Below are positions 1 to 8,007 of a stretch of 64,000 bases of DNA, piece after piece. The stretch spans positions 1 to 64,000 of the forward strand of contig CAZNRN010000001.1 of assembly GCA_964575605.1 (NCBI GenBank). Direction: 5' to 3'. The position numbers and the translations under genes are program-made. The notes beneath the pieces are model-generated. The model was given only the letters and a program-made list of their open reading frames with translations. It did no database searches and had not been told where the DNA came from. The stretch comes from JAPWJZ01 sp964575605. Its GTDB lineage: Bacteria; Pseudomonadota; Alphaproteobacteria; Micavibrionales; UBA2020. Every line of letters begins with the position of its first letter. Positions within the stretch are counted from its first letter, which is position 1.

Positions 1-50
1 TAGTGTACTATGAATGTTCTTAAATATCAATTAATTAGATAAATAATGCT

Positions 51-180
51 CTCCCAGAGGGAGAGGAGGGGGAACCCGCGTCGCGGGGGGAGGTGAGGGG
101 CGCTATCAGGGTGCCTGCCGCACGAAGTTCCCCTCACCCTCCCGCGCAGACGCGGGCCCCTCTCTCCCCCGAGGGGGAGG
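51..180. repeat. palindromic intergenic repeat, copy 1
   Basis: A GC-rich element with nested inverted repeats. The inner arms are 88-100 (GGGAGGTGAGGGG) and 130-143 (CCCCTCACCCTCCC); the outer arms are approximately 52-70 and 152-178. The core GGTGAGGGGCGC recurs in the element at 8900-9096, so this is a dispersed REP/BIME-like family. An 8-base direct repeat GTGTACTA occurs at 3-10 and 180-187, but it does not abut the left arm. No protein is encoded. Confidence 0.7.
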
Positions 181-205
181 TGTACTATAGTACGGGTTAT
201 TTTTA

Positions 206-2533
206 TTAAGCCGCCGAACGCTTCGCCTGCGCCAGGGCCTCGGCAAAGGCCGGCTGCACGTCTTCGGGCTTGATTGTTTCAAGGTCCTCGCGCGAGGGGA
301 ACATCATCTTGCCGCTGGTGCGCGCGGCGAGTGATTTCACGCTGTCCTCGAAAATATTGCGCACCAGCCGTCCGTTCGAAAAGCTGTTGGTCGCGGCGTC
401 GGGCGGCTGGCGGAAAAATTCTTCCAGCAGCTGCAGTGCGGCGGGCGCGATTTTATACTGCTGCGCCGAAGCCATCTGCGCATAGAGCGCCAGCAGCTCG
501 GCAGGTTTGTAATCGGAGAAATAAACCACATCGGTAAAGCGCGAGCGCAGCCCCGGGTCGCTGTCGAGGAAGTGCTGCATTTCATCGGCGTATCCTGCCG
601 CGATCACGACCAGACGGTCTTTATAATCCTCCATCAGTTTCGCCAGCGCCGTGGTGGCCGCGCGCCCCAAAGCGCCCGCCTCGCCGTCGCCCGCCAGACG
701 GTAGGCGTTATCGATCAGCAGCACGCCGTCCAGCGCGCGCATCACATGCTGGCGCACGCGCTGTGCCGTGTCGCCATGCCCCTGCCCCAGCAAATCCGAT
801 ACCAGCACTTCCACCACATGCCCGCGCGTCAGGTAGCCCGTCTGGTGCAAAATCTCGCCCATGATGCGCGCAACCGTGGTTTTGCCCGTGCCGGGGTTGC
901 CCAGCAGCGCCATGTGGATGACAGGGCGGACGGCGGGCAGGCCCTGCGCCTGCCTTGCGCCGAAAAGCCTTGCGCGGTTGCTGATGTCCGATACCGCGCG
1001 CTTGATATCCTCCAACCCAACCATCGCGTCCAGCTGCGCAAAGGGGTCTACGGCCGACAGCGGCAGCGGCACGGGCAGCACCGGCGGCTCCCACGGCGAT
1101 GAGTCCTCCCCTGCGCCTTGCTGCCTGTCGCGGGCTTCGCCGTCGTCGTTATCCGCGTCCGGCACGTCGCCCTTCTGGTTGCGGCGCACTTCCTCGAAGG
1201 CCAGCTTGATATCCTCGAGGCGTATCACCTGCAAATCGCGGGTCGAATGTTTTTCCATCTGCCCGACGCGCGCGGCGAGGTTCTTGACCGAATTCTCAAA
1301 CAGGTTGCGCACGAAACGGCCGTTGGGGAAGTTATGCGTCAGTTCCGCCCGCGCCTGTTTCATCACGTCGCCCAAAAAGACGGCGGCCGAGGGGAACAGC
1401 GTGAACTGCTGGTCGGTCACCAGTTTGGTGAAAATCAGCACCAGTTCTTCCGGGCTGTAATCCTCGAAATGGATGATATCGGTAAAGCGGGAGCGGAAGC
1501 CGGGGTTCACGTCCAGAAAAGCCTGCATCTCGGCCGGATAGCCCGCCGCGATAACCACAAGACGCTCGCGGTTATCCTCCATCAGTTTCAGCAGCGTGGT
1601 AATCGCCTGCGCGCCGTATGATGAGCCGGCAGATGTGTTATGCCCCATCAGGCCATAGGCCTCGTCAATGAACAGCACACCGTCCAGCGCTTGCTCGACT
1701 TTCTCGCGCACTTTCAGGGGCGTTTCGCCGACGTACTGGCTGATAAGCTCGGGCACAGAAACCTCGACCACATGGCCGCGCTTCAGGTATCCCGCCTGTT
1801 TCAGCACGCCGCCGATAATGCGCGCCACGATGGTTTTGCCGGTGCCGGGGTTGCCCATGAAAATCAGGTGCATGGCGGGAACGGTATTCGCCAACCCCTG
1901 GCTTTTGCGTTTCTCGAACAGCCTTGCGCGGTGCGCGATATTGGCGACCGCGGTTTTAATCCCCGCAAGGCCGATCAACCCCGCCAGCTCCTTGAACGGG
2001 TCGCTGCCGTGTTTGGGCTGGTGGATGATAGCCGTGTCGCGCGTATCGACGGTCGCGGGTTTGGCGCCACCGCCGCCGGCGGGCGCGGGCGGGGCATACA
2101 TCGGCTCATCCCTGATGCTGGCGCGGCGCAATAAATCCTGCGCGCCCGGGTGGTTGAATTCGGCGGCTTTTTTAATCCAGAGGTAGCCCACCAGACGGTC
2201 ATACTGGAAATTGCTATGCGCCTGCGACGACAGTTTCGATCCCAGCGCGAACATCGCCCAGCTGACATTGCGTTTCGAATATTCCTTCAGCGTCTGCCAT
2301 TCGGCCTTGGCCACAGGGTCGGCGCGCACCAGCGGTTCGGTCAGGCGCAACAGGGCGCGCAGGCTGCCCTGCGACGCGCGCCAGCGCTGGAAGCGCGGGT
2401 TGTTGCGCAGCAGGACGGCCACGATGATCGCGGCGGCCGCCAGCGCGACCAGCAGGAACATCGCCCCCATCGGGCGGCCCCAGAGGCCTTGTAAAAATCC
2501 CATCACGGTATCGGTAAACGTCGGTGCCGGCAT
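206..2533 (-). CDS. membrane-anchored tandem CbbX/SpoVK-like AAA+ ATPase
   Basis: 775 residues. A hydrophobic segment at about 20-42 suggests an inner-membrane anchor with the rest in the cytoplasm. Residues 115-140 resemble one Sel1-type helical repeat. Two CbbX/CfxQ-type AAA+ modules follow. The first has Walker A GNPGTGKT (about 227-234), Walker B LFIDEA (about 287-292) and the arginine-finger motif RSRF. The second has Walker A GNPGTGKT (about 545-552) and RSRF, but its Walker B reads LLIDNA, so Asn replaces the catalytic Glu. CbbX-family proteins remodel partner proteins, and double-AAA SpoVK/EccA relatives occur in several systems. By inference the first domain hydrolyses ATP and the second mainly binds it. 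The substrate is unknown. The ATG at 2531-2533 has only a weak ribosome-binding site. Confidence 0.85.
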   Translation of the reverse strand: MPAPTFTDTVMGFLQGLWGRPMGAMFLLVALAAAAIIVAVLLRNNPRFQRWRASQGSLRALLRLTEPLVRADPVAKAEWQTLKEYSKRNVSWAMFALGSKLSSQAHSNFQYDRLVGYLWIKKAAEFNHPGAQDLLRRASIRDEPMYAPPAPAGGGGAKPATVDTRDTAIIHQPKHGSDPFKELAGLIGLAGIKTAVANIAHRARLFEKRKSQGLANTVPAMHLIFMGNPGTGKTIVARIIGGVLKQAGYLKRGHVVEVSVPELISQYVGETPLKVREKVEQALDGVLFIDEAYGLMGHNTSAGSSYGAQAITTLLKLMEDNRERLVVIAAGYPAEMQAFLDVNPGFRSRFTDIIHFEDYSPEELVLIFTKLVTDQQFTLFPSAAVFLGDVMKQARAELTHNFPNGRFVRNLFENSVKNLAARVGQMEKHSTRDLQVIRLEDIKLAFEEVRRNQKGDVPDADNDDGEARDRQQGAGEDSSPWEPPVLPVPLPLSAVDPFAQLDAMVGLEDIKRAVSDISNRARLFGARQAQGLPAVRPVIHMALLGNPGTGKTTVARIMGEILHQTGYLTRGHVVEVLVSDLLGQGHGDTAQRVRQHVMRALDGVLLIDNAYRLAGDGEAGALGRAATTALAKLMEDYKDRLVVIAAGYADEMQHFLDSDPGLRSRFTDVVYFSDYKPAELLALYAQMASAQQYKIAPAALQLLEEFFRQPPDAATNSFSNGRLVRNIFEDSVKSLAARTSGKMMFPSREDLETIKPEDVQPAFAEALAQAKRSAA

Positions 2534-2625
2534 TGAAACCCCTGCCTTTTATAACCCTGCAATTTTGCGCGATAAACCGCGCCCCGTCCAGCAGCCCGCT
2601 TATGGCAACAACTGAATGTGGCGCA

Positions 2626-2650
2626 CTAAAAAACCCGCTTTCCGCGGGTT
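2626..2650 (-). terminator. rho-independent terminator-like hairpin, minus strand
   Basis: AACCCGC (2632-2638) and GCGGGTT (2644-2650) form a perfect 7-bp stem with a 5-base loop. Read on the minus strand the stem runs into six T residues. It lies upstream of the AAA+ gene that starts at 2533, so it would end a short transcript starting further right or act as a leader attenuator. Confidence 0.6.
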
Positions 2651-2737
2651 CCTGTTTCTCGTCTTTTTCTTCCCGCCCTCCCTGCGTGCACAGGAAGAGC
2701 ATATTTTTAGTATGGCAGCTTTTGATCCCCGAAAAAA

Positions 2738-2893
2738 TGAAACATTTTGAAACGCTCTGAAACGCCCTGAAACGCATAATAGGGATCTGAAAGACATCAC
2801 AGTAATACAGTCCAGCAGAATAATTCGATTTTTTGCTATTTTTTCCTGTGGTATACCCCATAGGTGAAACGTTCTGAAACGCTCTGAAACGCA
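2738..2893. repeat. two clusters of 10-bp TGAAACGYYC direct repeats
   Basis: Cluster one (2738-2777) has four contiguous 10-mers: TGAAACATTT, TGAAACGCTC, TGAAACGCCC, TGAAACGCAT. Cluster two (2864-2893) has three: TGAAACGTTC, TGAAACGCTC, TGAAACGCAC. The period of exactly 10 places every unit on nearly the same face of the helix, as in a cooperative protein-binding array. Confidence 0.75.
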
Positions 2894-3003
2894 CACGGTT
2901 TTTGACGACTCGGGTGATGTAGCTGATGTTGTTTTGGAATTCCGGATTTATGCTTCGCGCTTCGGGGCTTTTTTTGCACGGCGTTTACGGCTAAGTTATT
3001 GCC

Positions 3004-3945
3004 ATGAAAGCATTAAAGGCAATGTATGCGCTTGTAACGGCTGTGCTGATCGTCTTCAGCCTGATGCCCTTTATGCCCGCGTTTTCCGTCGCCTTTATCG
3101 ACCTGCCGTCGCACTTCGTCGTGCAGTATGCCGTGGCCGCGCTGGTCATGCTGCCGCTGGCGGGATGGCTGAAACTGCCGAAGACCGTGGTCGCGCTGCT
3201 CTGCGTTTTGCTGCTGAACGCGGCGCAGCTTTACCCGTTTTTCGCGCCGCAGGCGGATATCCCCGCGGGCAAGCCGCTGAAAATATTGCAGACGAATACG
3301 TTTTTCCTGAACAAGGACACGGACGGCCTGAAACAGCTGATCGCCGATGAGAAGCCCGACATGGTCGTGGGCTCGGAGGTCAACCACGAATTCGCCGCGT
3401 TTTTGAAAACGCTGGAAAAAGAATACCCCTACCAGGCGCTGCACCCGCAGGGCGACAACCCGCGCGGGCTGGCCGTGATTTCGAAACTGCCGTTCACCAA
3501 GGACGAGAAAGTTTATTACGATTACGCCAAAATCCCCTCCGAAGTGTTCTGGATGGAATACGAGGGGCTGAAAATCCGTTTCGTTTCGGTCCACCCCTCG
3601 ACGCCGCTGGAGGGCAGGCTGGAAAGCCGCGACAATGTTTTCAAGAACATCTTCAAAAAGATGCAGAAGGAAAAGCCCGATAACCTCGTCATTCTGGGAG
3701 ATTTCAACGCGACGCCCTTTTGCCCCGCACTGAAAAAACTGACCGTCGATTTGGGTTTGAAAAATTCCCGCGTGGGCAAGGGCATCATGCCCACATGGCC
3801 GGAATTTTTTCCGGGCATGCTCTTCCGTATCCCTATCGACCACGTGCTGGTCAGCGAAAAACTCACCGCCCTCTCCCACCGCCTCGGCCCCGATATCGGC
3901 AGCGACCATCTGCCCTCCATCGTTGAAATTGCGGTGAAGAAATGA
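3004..3945 (+). CDS. membrane-anchored endonuclease/exonuclease/phosphatase family protein
   Basis: 313 residues. Two or three hydrophobic segments fill the first 80 residues, followed by an EEP (DNase I-like) domain from about 95. Visible signatures are the first metal-site strand (LQTN), the catalytic-type Glu in GSEVN, a conserved VSVHP strand, GDFNATP at about 230-240 and the terminal GSDHLP at about 299. EEP enzymes hydrolyse phosphodiester bonds in nucleic acids, phosphoinositides or sphingomyelin with Mg2+; the substrate cannot be told here. The stop overlaps the start of the next gene (ATGA), a homologue with the same layout, so the pair is probably translationally coupled and arose by tandem duplication. 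Confidence 0.85.
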   Translation: MKALKAMYALVTAVLIVFSLMPFMPAFSVAFIDLPSHFVVQYAVAALVMLPLAGWLKLPKTVVALLCVLLLNAAQLYPFFAPQADIPAGKPLKILQTNTFFLNKDTDGLKQLIADEKPDMVVGSEVNHEFAAFLKTLEKEYPYQALHPQGDNPRGLAVISKLPFTKDEKVYYDYAKIPSEVFWMEYEGLKIRFVSVHPSTPLEGRLESRDNVFKNIFKKMQKEKPDNLVILGDFNATPFCPALKKLTVDLGLKNSRVGKGIMPTWPEFFPGMLFRIPIDHVLVSEKLTALSHRLGPDIGSDHLPSIVEIAVKK

Positions 3946-4859
3946 CCACCGCCTGCACCCTGTTGGCGCTGGCGCTGCTCTATTCGGCCGTCACGCCCTA
4001 CCTGCCCGCAAAGCCCTGGCGCATCATCGACCTGCCGTCGCATTTCGTTATACAGGGTGCGCTGGCCTCGCTGGTGATGATTTGCGGCATCAACGTAATT
4101 CTGGGCATGACTTTCGATACCACTCTGGTGCCTGCCGTCCTCGCCACTGCGCTCGCGCTGGCGCTGCAGGTGAAAACGCTGAAGCCGGGCACGGGCGCCG
4201 CGCCGGGTAAACCGGGCAACAAAATTAAAATCCTTCAGGCAAATTTGCTGAAAACAAACAGCGACGCCGCACCGCTGCTGGCAATTGCGGCGCAGGAAGA
4301 GCCCGATATCATCGCCTGTTGCGAGGTTTCGCCCGCGATGGCCGAAAAACTGCAGGCGCTGAAAAATACCCACCCGCACCAGCGCCTTGCGATGGATGAA
4401 AAAGGCTATGGCCTCGCTGTGTTTTCGAAACTGGCTTTCGATTCCATCGAGACGATGAAGCCCGCAGGCGCGCGCGCGACATCCATCGCGTTCAAAATCA
4501 ATAACATCACTTTCGTCGCCCTGCATACCGTCACGCCCGTCGCCGATATCGCGGCGCGCGATGCGGAGCTGCTGGCGCATGCGGAGAAATTCGCGGGCGT
4601 TGCCCCGCTGGTCTTTATGGGCGATTTCAACGCGACGCCCTGGTGCCCCGCCATGCGCCGCTTCTGCGCCGCGCTGAACCTGTACAACGCGCGCGGCGGC
4701 CGCGTACTTGCCCCCAGCTGGCCGCGCTGGCTGCCCGCCTTCATGCGCCTGCCCATCGACCATGTTCTGGTGTCGAAGGCAATCCCCGTCGAGGGTTTCG
4801 CCCTGGGCAGCCCGACCGGCAGCGACCACCTGCCGACGATCACGGTGATAACCCCCTGA
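3942..4859 (+). CDS. second EEP-family protein (tandem paralogue)
   Basis: 305 residues. Hydrophobic N-terminus (three probable membrane segments before about 80), then an EEP domain with LQAN, the Glu of CCEVS, VALHT, GDFNATPWCPA and the closing GSDHLP. It shares with the preceding gene the membrane-proximal motif IDLPSHFV and the IDHVLVS strand, showing common descent. It starts inside the stop codon of the upstream gene (ATGA at 3942-3945). Both active sites look intact, so neither copy is an obvious pseudoenzyme. Active-site side is not clear from sequence. Confidence 0.85.
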   Translation: MTTACTLLALALLYSAVTPYLPAKPWRIIDLPSHFVIQGALASLVMICGINVILGMTFDTTLVPAVLATALALALQVKTLKPGTGAAPGKPGNKIKILQANLLKTNSDAAPLLAIAAQEEPDIIACCEVSPAMAEKLQALKNTHPHQRLAMDEKGYGLAVFSKLAFDSIETMKPAGARATSIAFKINNITFVALHTVTPVADIAARDAELLAHAEKFAGVAPLVFMGDFNATPWCPAMRRFCAALNLYNARGGRVLAPSWPRWLPAFMRLPIDHVLVSKAIPVEGFALGSPTGSDHLPTITVITP

Positions 4860-4881
4860 ATTCGTAGGAATTCGCCGTGGA

Positions 4882-4910
4882 TTGACATAACCCAACCCCC
4901 GCGCTACGCT
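4882..4910 (+). promoter_or_regulatory. candidate sigma-70 promoter for the C93 peptidase gene
   Basis: TTGACA (4882-4887), a 17-base spacer, then TACGCT (4905-4910), 34 bases before the start codon at 4945. The -35 is perfect; the -10 is poor. Confidence 0.5.
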
Positions 4911-4944
4911 CCTGCCATCTTACGTAAACAGGAGTGAGAGACCC

Positions 4945-5835
4945 ATGGCCTATACCTACGGCAAACCCGCGAACAAGCACCGCCTGAAAAAAGCGTTCCT
5001 CAAAGCCACGCTCGGCGTCGTGCTGCTGGCGCCCGCCTATCAGGCTTACATGCCCGATACGGCGCAGGACTGGGTCAAGCACAAGGCGATGGCGGTCGTC
5101 GGCATGGAGCCCGCGAAGAAGGAAGTCGACATCAACAACCTGCAAATCGCGCTCGAGAGCCCCAACCGCCCGACCGTGCTGGGCTCCTCGACGCAGGGCG
5201 TCTTCAACAATTCCGGCACCAACATGCCCGACGAATGGATGGCCGCGCTCGGCCGCCACACGCTGCTGATGCAGAACAGCGACAACGCCGCCGCGATGGA
5301 TAAATGGCTGTCGCAGCTGGATAACCTCAAAAACAAGTCGATCGCCGAAAAGGCGCAGGGCGTCGACGCGCTGGTCGACCGCACTATCCGCTATGAAAGC
5401 GACGTCGCGACCTATGGCCGCGAGGAGCATTTCGCCGCCCCCCTTGAAACGCTGGCGAAAAAACAGGGCGACTGCGACGATTTCGCGATCCTGAAATATT
5501 TCAGCCTGAGATACCTTGGCGTGCCTGCCGACAAGATGTTCGTCGTCGCCGTCGGGCCTGAGAACACCAAGACGCTCAACCACGCTACGCTGATGGTCGA
5601 TACGCGCGAAACGGGCGTACTCACCTATGCCTGGGACGCGGCGAAGAACAAGGCCTTCGGCACCGTCGCGCCCTCGAACTTCGTCATCCTCGACAACGAC
5701 GGCTCGCCCGACGGCAAGCTGGTGGAAGCGCGCGACGCGAAATACCGCCCCTATTACGCGATGAACGAAAAAGGCATCTGGAGCGTGACGGCCAATACCG
5801 AACTCTGGCAGAAACCGCAGCCGCCGAAGCCGTAA
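4945..5835 (+). CDS. transglutaminase-like cysteine peptidase (BTLCP, peptidase C93 family)
   Basis: 296 residues. A hydrophobic segment at about 18-36 gives export or anchoring, so the domain is probably periplasmic. The papain-like triad is visible: Cys177 in KQGDCDDF, His213 in LNHATL and Asp250 in VILDNDG. This matches the bacterial transglutaminase-like cysteine proteinase family, whose best-known member LapG cleaves a surface adhesin under c-di-GMP control. No LapD- or adhesin-type partner is nearby, so the substrate is unknown. An AGGAG ribosome-binding site lies about 11 bases before the ATG. It converges on the lipase gene with no intergenic space. Confidence 0.85.
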   Translation: MAYTYGKPANKHRLKKAFLKATLGVVLLAPAYQAYMPDTAQDWVKHKAMAVVGMEPAKKEVDINNLQIALESPNRPTVLGSSTQGVFNNSGTNMPDEWMAALGRHTLLMQNSDNAAAMDKWLSQLDNLKNKSIAEKAQGVDALVDRTIRYESDVATYGREEHFAAPLETLAKKQGDCDDFAILKYFSLRYLGVPADKMFVVAVGPENTKTLNHATLMVDTRETGVLTYAWDAAKNKAFGTVAPSNFVILDNDGSPDGKLVEARDAKYRPYYAMNEKGIWSVTANTELWQKPQPPKP

Positions 5836-6483
5836 TCAATCCTTGAACTTGCCTTTTTCAAGGTAGGTGGAGGCGAGGCGCCAGACGCCGGGCATCCAGC
5901 ACATCAGGGTATGGTCGCCCCAGACGGTGGTGTGGTCTTTCATGCCGTTGATTTTGGTCGAATTGACCGAGACGATGCCGTCATTCGGCCGCGGGATATT
6001 CGCCAGCAGCGACGTCGGCGCATGGAACCAGTGGTTATCGCCCGCAATCACGCCGCAATCGAAATCGACGGAATCTTTCAGCCGGCCCTGCACGTCGCCG
6101 CTGGCGGTGCCGAGGTTTTGCCCGACGGGGCCGTGGAACCATTTGAAGGCGGGCACGTCGCGCAGGTAATCGGCGACCTCCGACCCGTGGTTTGGCGTGC
6201 CGATCATGACGACGCGGCCGATTTTTTTCGATCCGTATTTTTCGGCATAAAGGCGCATCAGCAAACCGCCCATCGAATGCACGACGGCGTCGAACTTATC
6301 CGCCTTGATATTGTCGATGGCGGGCAGGATATGCTTGTCGCGCAGTTCCTCGAAGCTTTCGGCGCGCGAGGGGTAGGAAATATTGTGGACGGTATGGCCC
6401 TTGCGCTTCAGGTGGCCGGAAATGCCCGACATAAAATGCCGGTTCATGCCAAGGCCATGGAGGACGAGGACATCCCTAGCCAT
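5836..6483 (-). CDS. alpha/beta-hydrolase, lipase/esterase family
   Basis: 215 residues. The N-terminal strand VLVLHGLGM gives the oxyanion HG, and VHSMGG (Ser70) is the nucleophile elbow, one residue off the common GHSMGG. NHGSEV in the next strand is typical of PGAP1/triacylglycerol-lipase relatives. The ATG at 6481-6483 is preferred because AAGGA lies about 10 bases upstream; a longer version would need a TTG. No signal peptide, so cytoplasmic or membrane-associated. It overlaps the end of the small membrane-protein gene by 8 bases and is the last gene of the operon that includes ctaA. Substrate unknown. Confidence 0.8.
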   Translation of the reverse strand: MARDVLVLHGLGMNRHFMSGISGHLKRKGHTVHNISYPSRAESFEELRDKHILPAIDNIKADKFDAVVHSMGGLLMRLYAEKYGSKKIGRVVMIGTPNHGSEVADYLRDVPAFKWFHGPVGQNLGTASGDVQGRLKDSVDFDCGVIAGDNHWFHAPTSLLANIPRPNDGIVSVNSTKINGMKDHTTVWGDHTLMCWMPGVWRLASTYLEKGKFKD

Positions 6484-6697
6484 TTTTCTTTTCCTTCTTT
6501 TCAAGCGGCCATTCGCAGAAGGCCAGCGCCCATGTCACCGCGATGACAAGGAAAGGCACGACCGCGCAAAGCCCCCAGTAAGGGGTACGCCCCGCGCGCG
6601 ACGCGGCGACGGCCGAGGCGGCAAGCAGCCCGCAAAGGTAAAGCCCGCGCACCAGCAGCTGCGCCCAGTCGGGCAGCGAGGTCCAGATTTCGGTCAT
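6476..6697 (-). CDS. small two-helix membrane protein
   Basis: 73 residues beginning MTEIWTSLPDW, with two hydrophobic segments (about 13-33 and 42-62) and a lysine-rich C-terminus. The start at 6695-6697 overlaps the stop of the upstream small gene as ATGA, and the stop overlaps the lipase start. I do not recognise the family. Tight coupling to the haem A synthase gene suggests a membrane-related accessory role, but this is inference. Confidence 0.65.
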   Translation of the reverse strand: MTEIWTSLPDWAQLLVRGLYLCGLLAASAVAASRAGRTPYWGLCAVVPFLVIAVTWALAFCEWPLEKKEKKNG

Positions 6698-6924
6698 GCC
6701 CGCTTCTCCTTCTTCGGCAGCGGGTGGACATTCGGCCAGGGGCGGAAGGCCAGCGCGCTGACCGCCAGCAAAAGCCCCGCCCAGGGGACAAGCACCAGCA
6801 ACGCCATGAAGGGCGGCTGCCCCGCGCGCCTGAAAATGCGCCACGCGGGCACCAGCATCAGGATGCCGGATATCAGTTGCAGCGCCAGCGGATGTTTGAG
6901 GGTTTCGAGCAGTGCCGGGTCCAT
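6694..6924 (-). CDS. small two-helix membrane protein
   Basis: 76 residues. Two hydrophobic segments (about 13-30 and 39-60) flank a basic loop (WRIFRRAGQPP), and the protein ends in a basic stretch. Its ATG shares one base with the stop of ctaA (TGATG), and its own stop overlaps the next start (ATGA), so translation is coupled throughout. The pattern of a small hydrophobic protein with an R-R-A-G/R-A-G loop recurs in the next gene, so the two may be distant paralogues. No known family recognised. Confidence 0.65.
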   Translation of the reverse strand: MDPALLETLKHPLALQLISGILMLVPAWRIFRRAGQPPFMALLVLVPWAGLLLAVSALAFRPWPNVHPLPKKEKRA

Positions 6925-8003
6925 CAGTCTTCTTTATGCCCTTCGATAATCGGTATTTCGTGCAGCAGCCAGACGAGGATGGCCATGACGGTCATGGCGC
7001 CCGCCTGGTGCGCGGTTGCAATAATGATATTCACATGGGTGACGATTGTCGAGATGCCAAGGGTGATTTGCAAGAGCGCGACGACCCAGAGCGCGCGGAA
7101 CAGGCGGGAGAGGCGCTGCGGCAGGTGGAAGCCTTTGGTCTTGCTGACAATCCAGAGGATTTTTAAAAACAGCAATATCGCCAGCGTGCGGTGGACGAAC
7201 TGCACTGTGGCCGGTTCCTCGAAAAAGGCGCGCCAGACGGGCTTGTACTGCAGCATTTCGACCGGGTAAACCGTCTGCCCCATCATCGGGAAGGTGTCGT
7301 TATAAACCATGCCCGCATCCAGCCCCGCGGTAAAGGCGCCCCAGGCCATCACGATGCTGGTCAACGCCAGGGCGCCCCGCACCATGCCGCGGAAGTGCGA
7401 GATTTTGCCCGCGTCCTTCGACGGCTCCAGCCGGAAAGCAAGGCCAAGGCGGAACAGCGAGCCGAAAATCAGGAATGCCAGCAGCAGGTGCGCGGCCAGG
7501 CGGTAATGGCTGACCTGCGGCGCGTCGACGAGGCCGCTTTTCACCATGAACCAGCCCATCCCGCCCTGCAGCGCGCCAAGGGCGAGGATACCAAGGAAGG
7601 CGGGCCGCGTGGTGGGCGGCAGGCGCTTCCAGAAATAGAGCAGCGGCAGCGCATAGATAATGCCGATGAAACGCCCCCAGAAACGGTGGACCCACTCCCA
7701 GAAATAAATCTTCTTGAATTCGCCCAGCTCCATCCCGCTGTTTACTTTTTTGTACTGCGGGCTGGTTTTGTAGGTATCGAATTCCTTTTGCCAGTCGGCA
7801 TCGGATATCGGCGGCATTGCGCCCGTCACGGGTTTCCATTCGACAATGGAGAGGCCGGATTCGGTGAGCCGCGTCACCGCGCCGATCAGCGCCATCAGCA
7901 TGACGGCGAAGGCGCAGACGAAAAGCCATGTCGAGACAGGCCGCATCGTGTTCGCTTTCGGGCGGAAAGGGTCATCAAAGCTGCGGCGGGCGATACGGGC
8001 CAT
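6924..8003 (-). CDS. ctaA: haem A synthase (COX15/CtaA)
   Basis: 359 residues with eight probable membrane helices. Converts haem O to haem A for aa3-type cytochrome oxidase. Signatures are AVTRLTESGLSIVEWKPVTG near residue 43, then the haem-ligand histidines in WEWVHRFWGR, HYRLAAH, VHRTLAI and AHQAG. This is the long alphaproteobacterial/mitochondrial COX15 type. It starts 4 bases after the stop of the upstream transporter gene and overlaps the next gene by one base, forming a five-gene minus-strand operon. The oxidase subunits themselves are not in the window. Confidence 0.95.
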   Translation of the reverse strand: MARIARRSFDDPFRPKANTMRPVSTWLFVCAFAVMLMALIGAVTRLTESGLSIVEWKPVTGAMPPISDADWQKEFDTYKTSPQYKKVNSGMELGEFKKIYFWEWVHRFWGRFIGIIYALPLLYFWKRLPPTTRPAFLGILALGALQGGMGWFMVKSGLVDAPQVSHYRLAAHLLLAFLIFGSLFRLGLAFRLEPSKDAGKISHFRGMVRGALALTSIVMAWGAFTAGLDAGMVYNDTFPMMGQTVYPVEMLQYKPVWRAFFEEPATVQFVHRTLAILLFLKILWIVSKTKGFHLPQRLSRLFRALWVVALLQITLGISTIVTHVNIIIATAHQAGAMTVMAILVWLLHEIPIIEGHKED

Positions 8004-8007
8004 CGTC

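Larger units (their letters stand above)
2534..3003. other. 470-bp intergenic region between divergent genes
   Basis: No convincing gene. It holds a minus-strand terminator-like hairpin (2626-2650) and two clusters of a 10-base direct repeat (2738-2777 and 2864-2893), listed separately. A minus-strand open frame across the repeats has low-complexity, repeat-derived sequence and is not called. Confidence 0.6.

Noticed and set aside
1..190. GTGTACTA direct repeats as a target-site duplication of a MITE
   Set aside because: The left copy is about 40 bases from the palindrome, and there are no terminal inverted repeats next to the copies.
2600..2896. 98-codon minus-strand frame across the TGAAACG repeats
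   Set aside because: Its repeated FRAFQNV-like residues come directly from the 10-base repeats, and it runs through a terminator hairpin.
3522..4895. Long minus-strand open frame opposite the two EEP genes
   Set aside because: Both EEP proteins have full catalytic motifs in the plus frames; the opposite frame has only low-complexity basic sequence.
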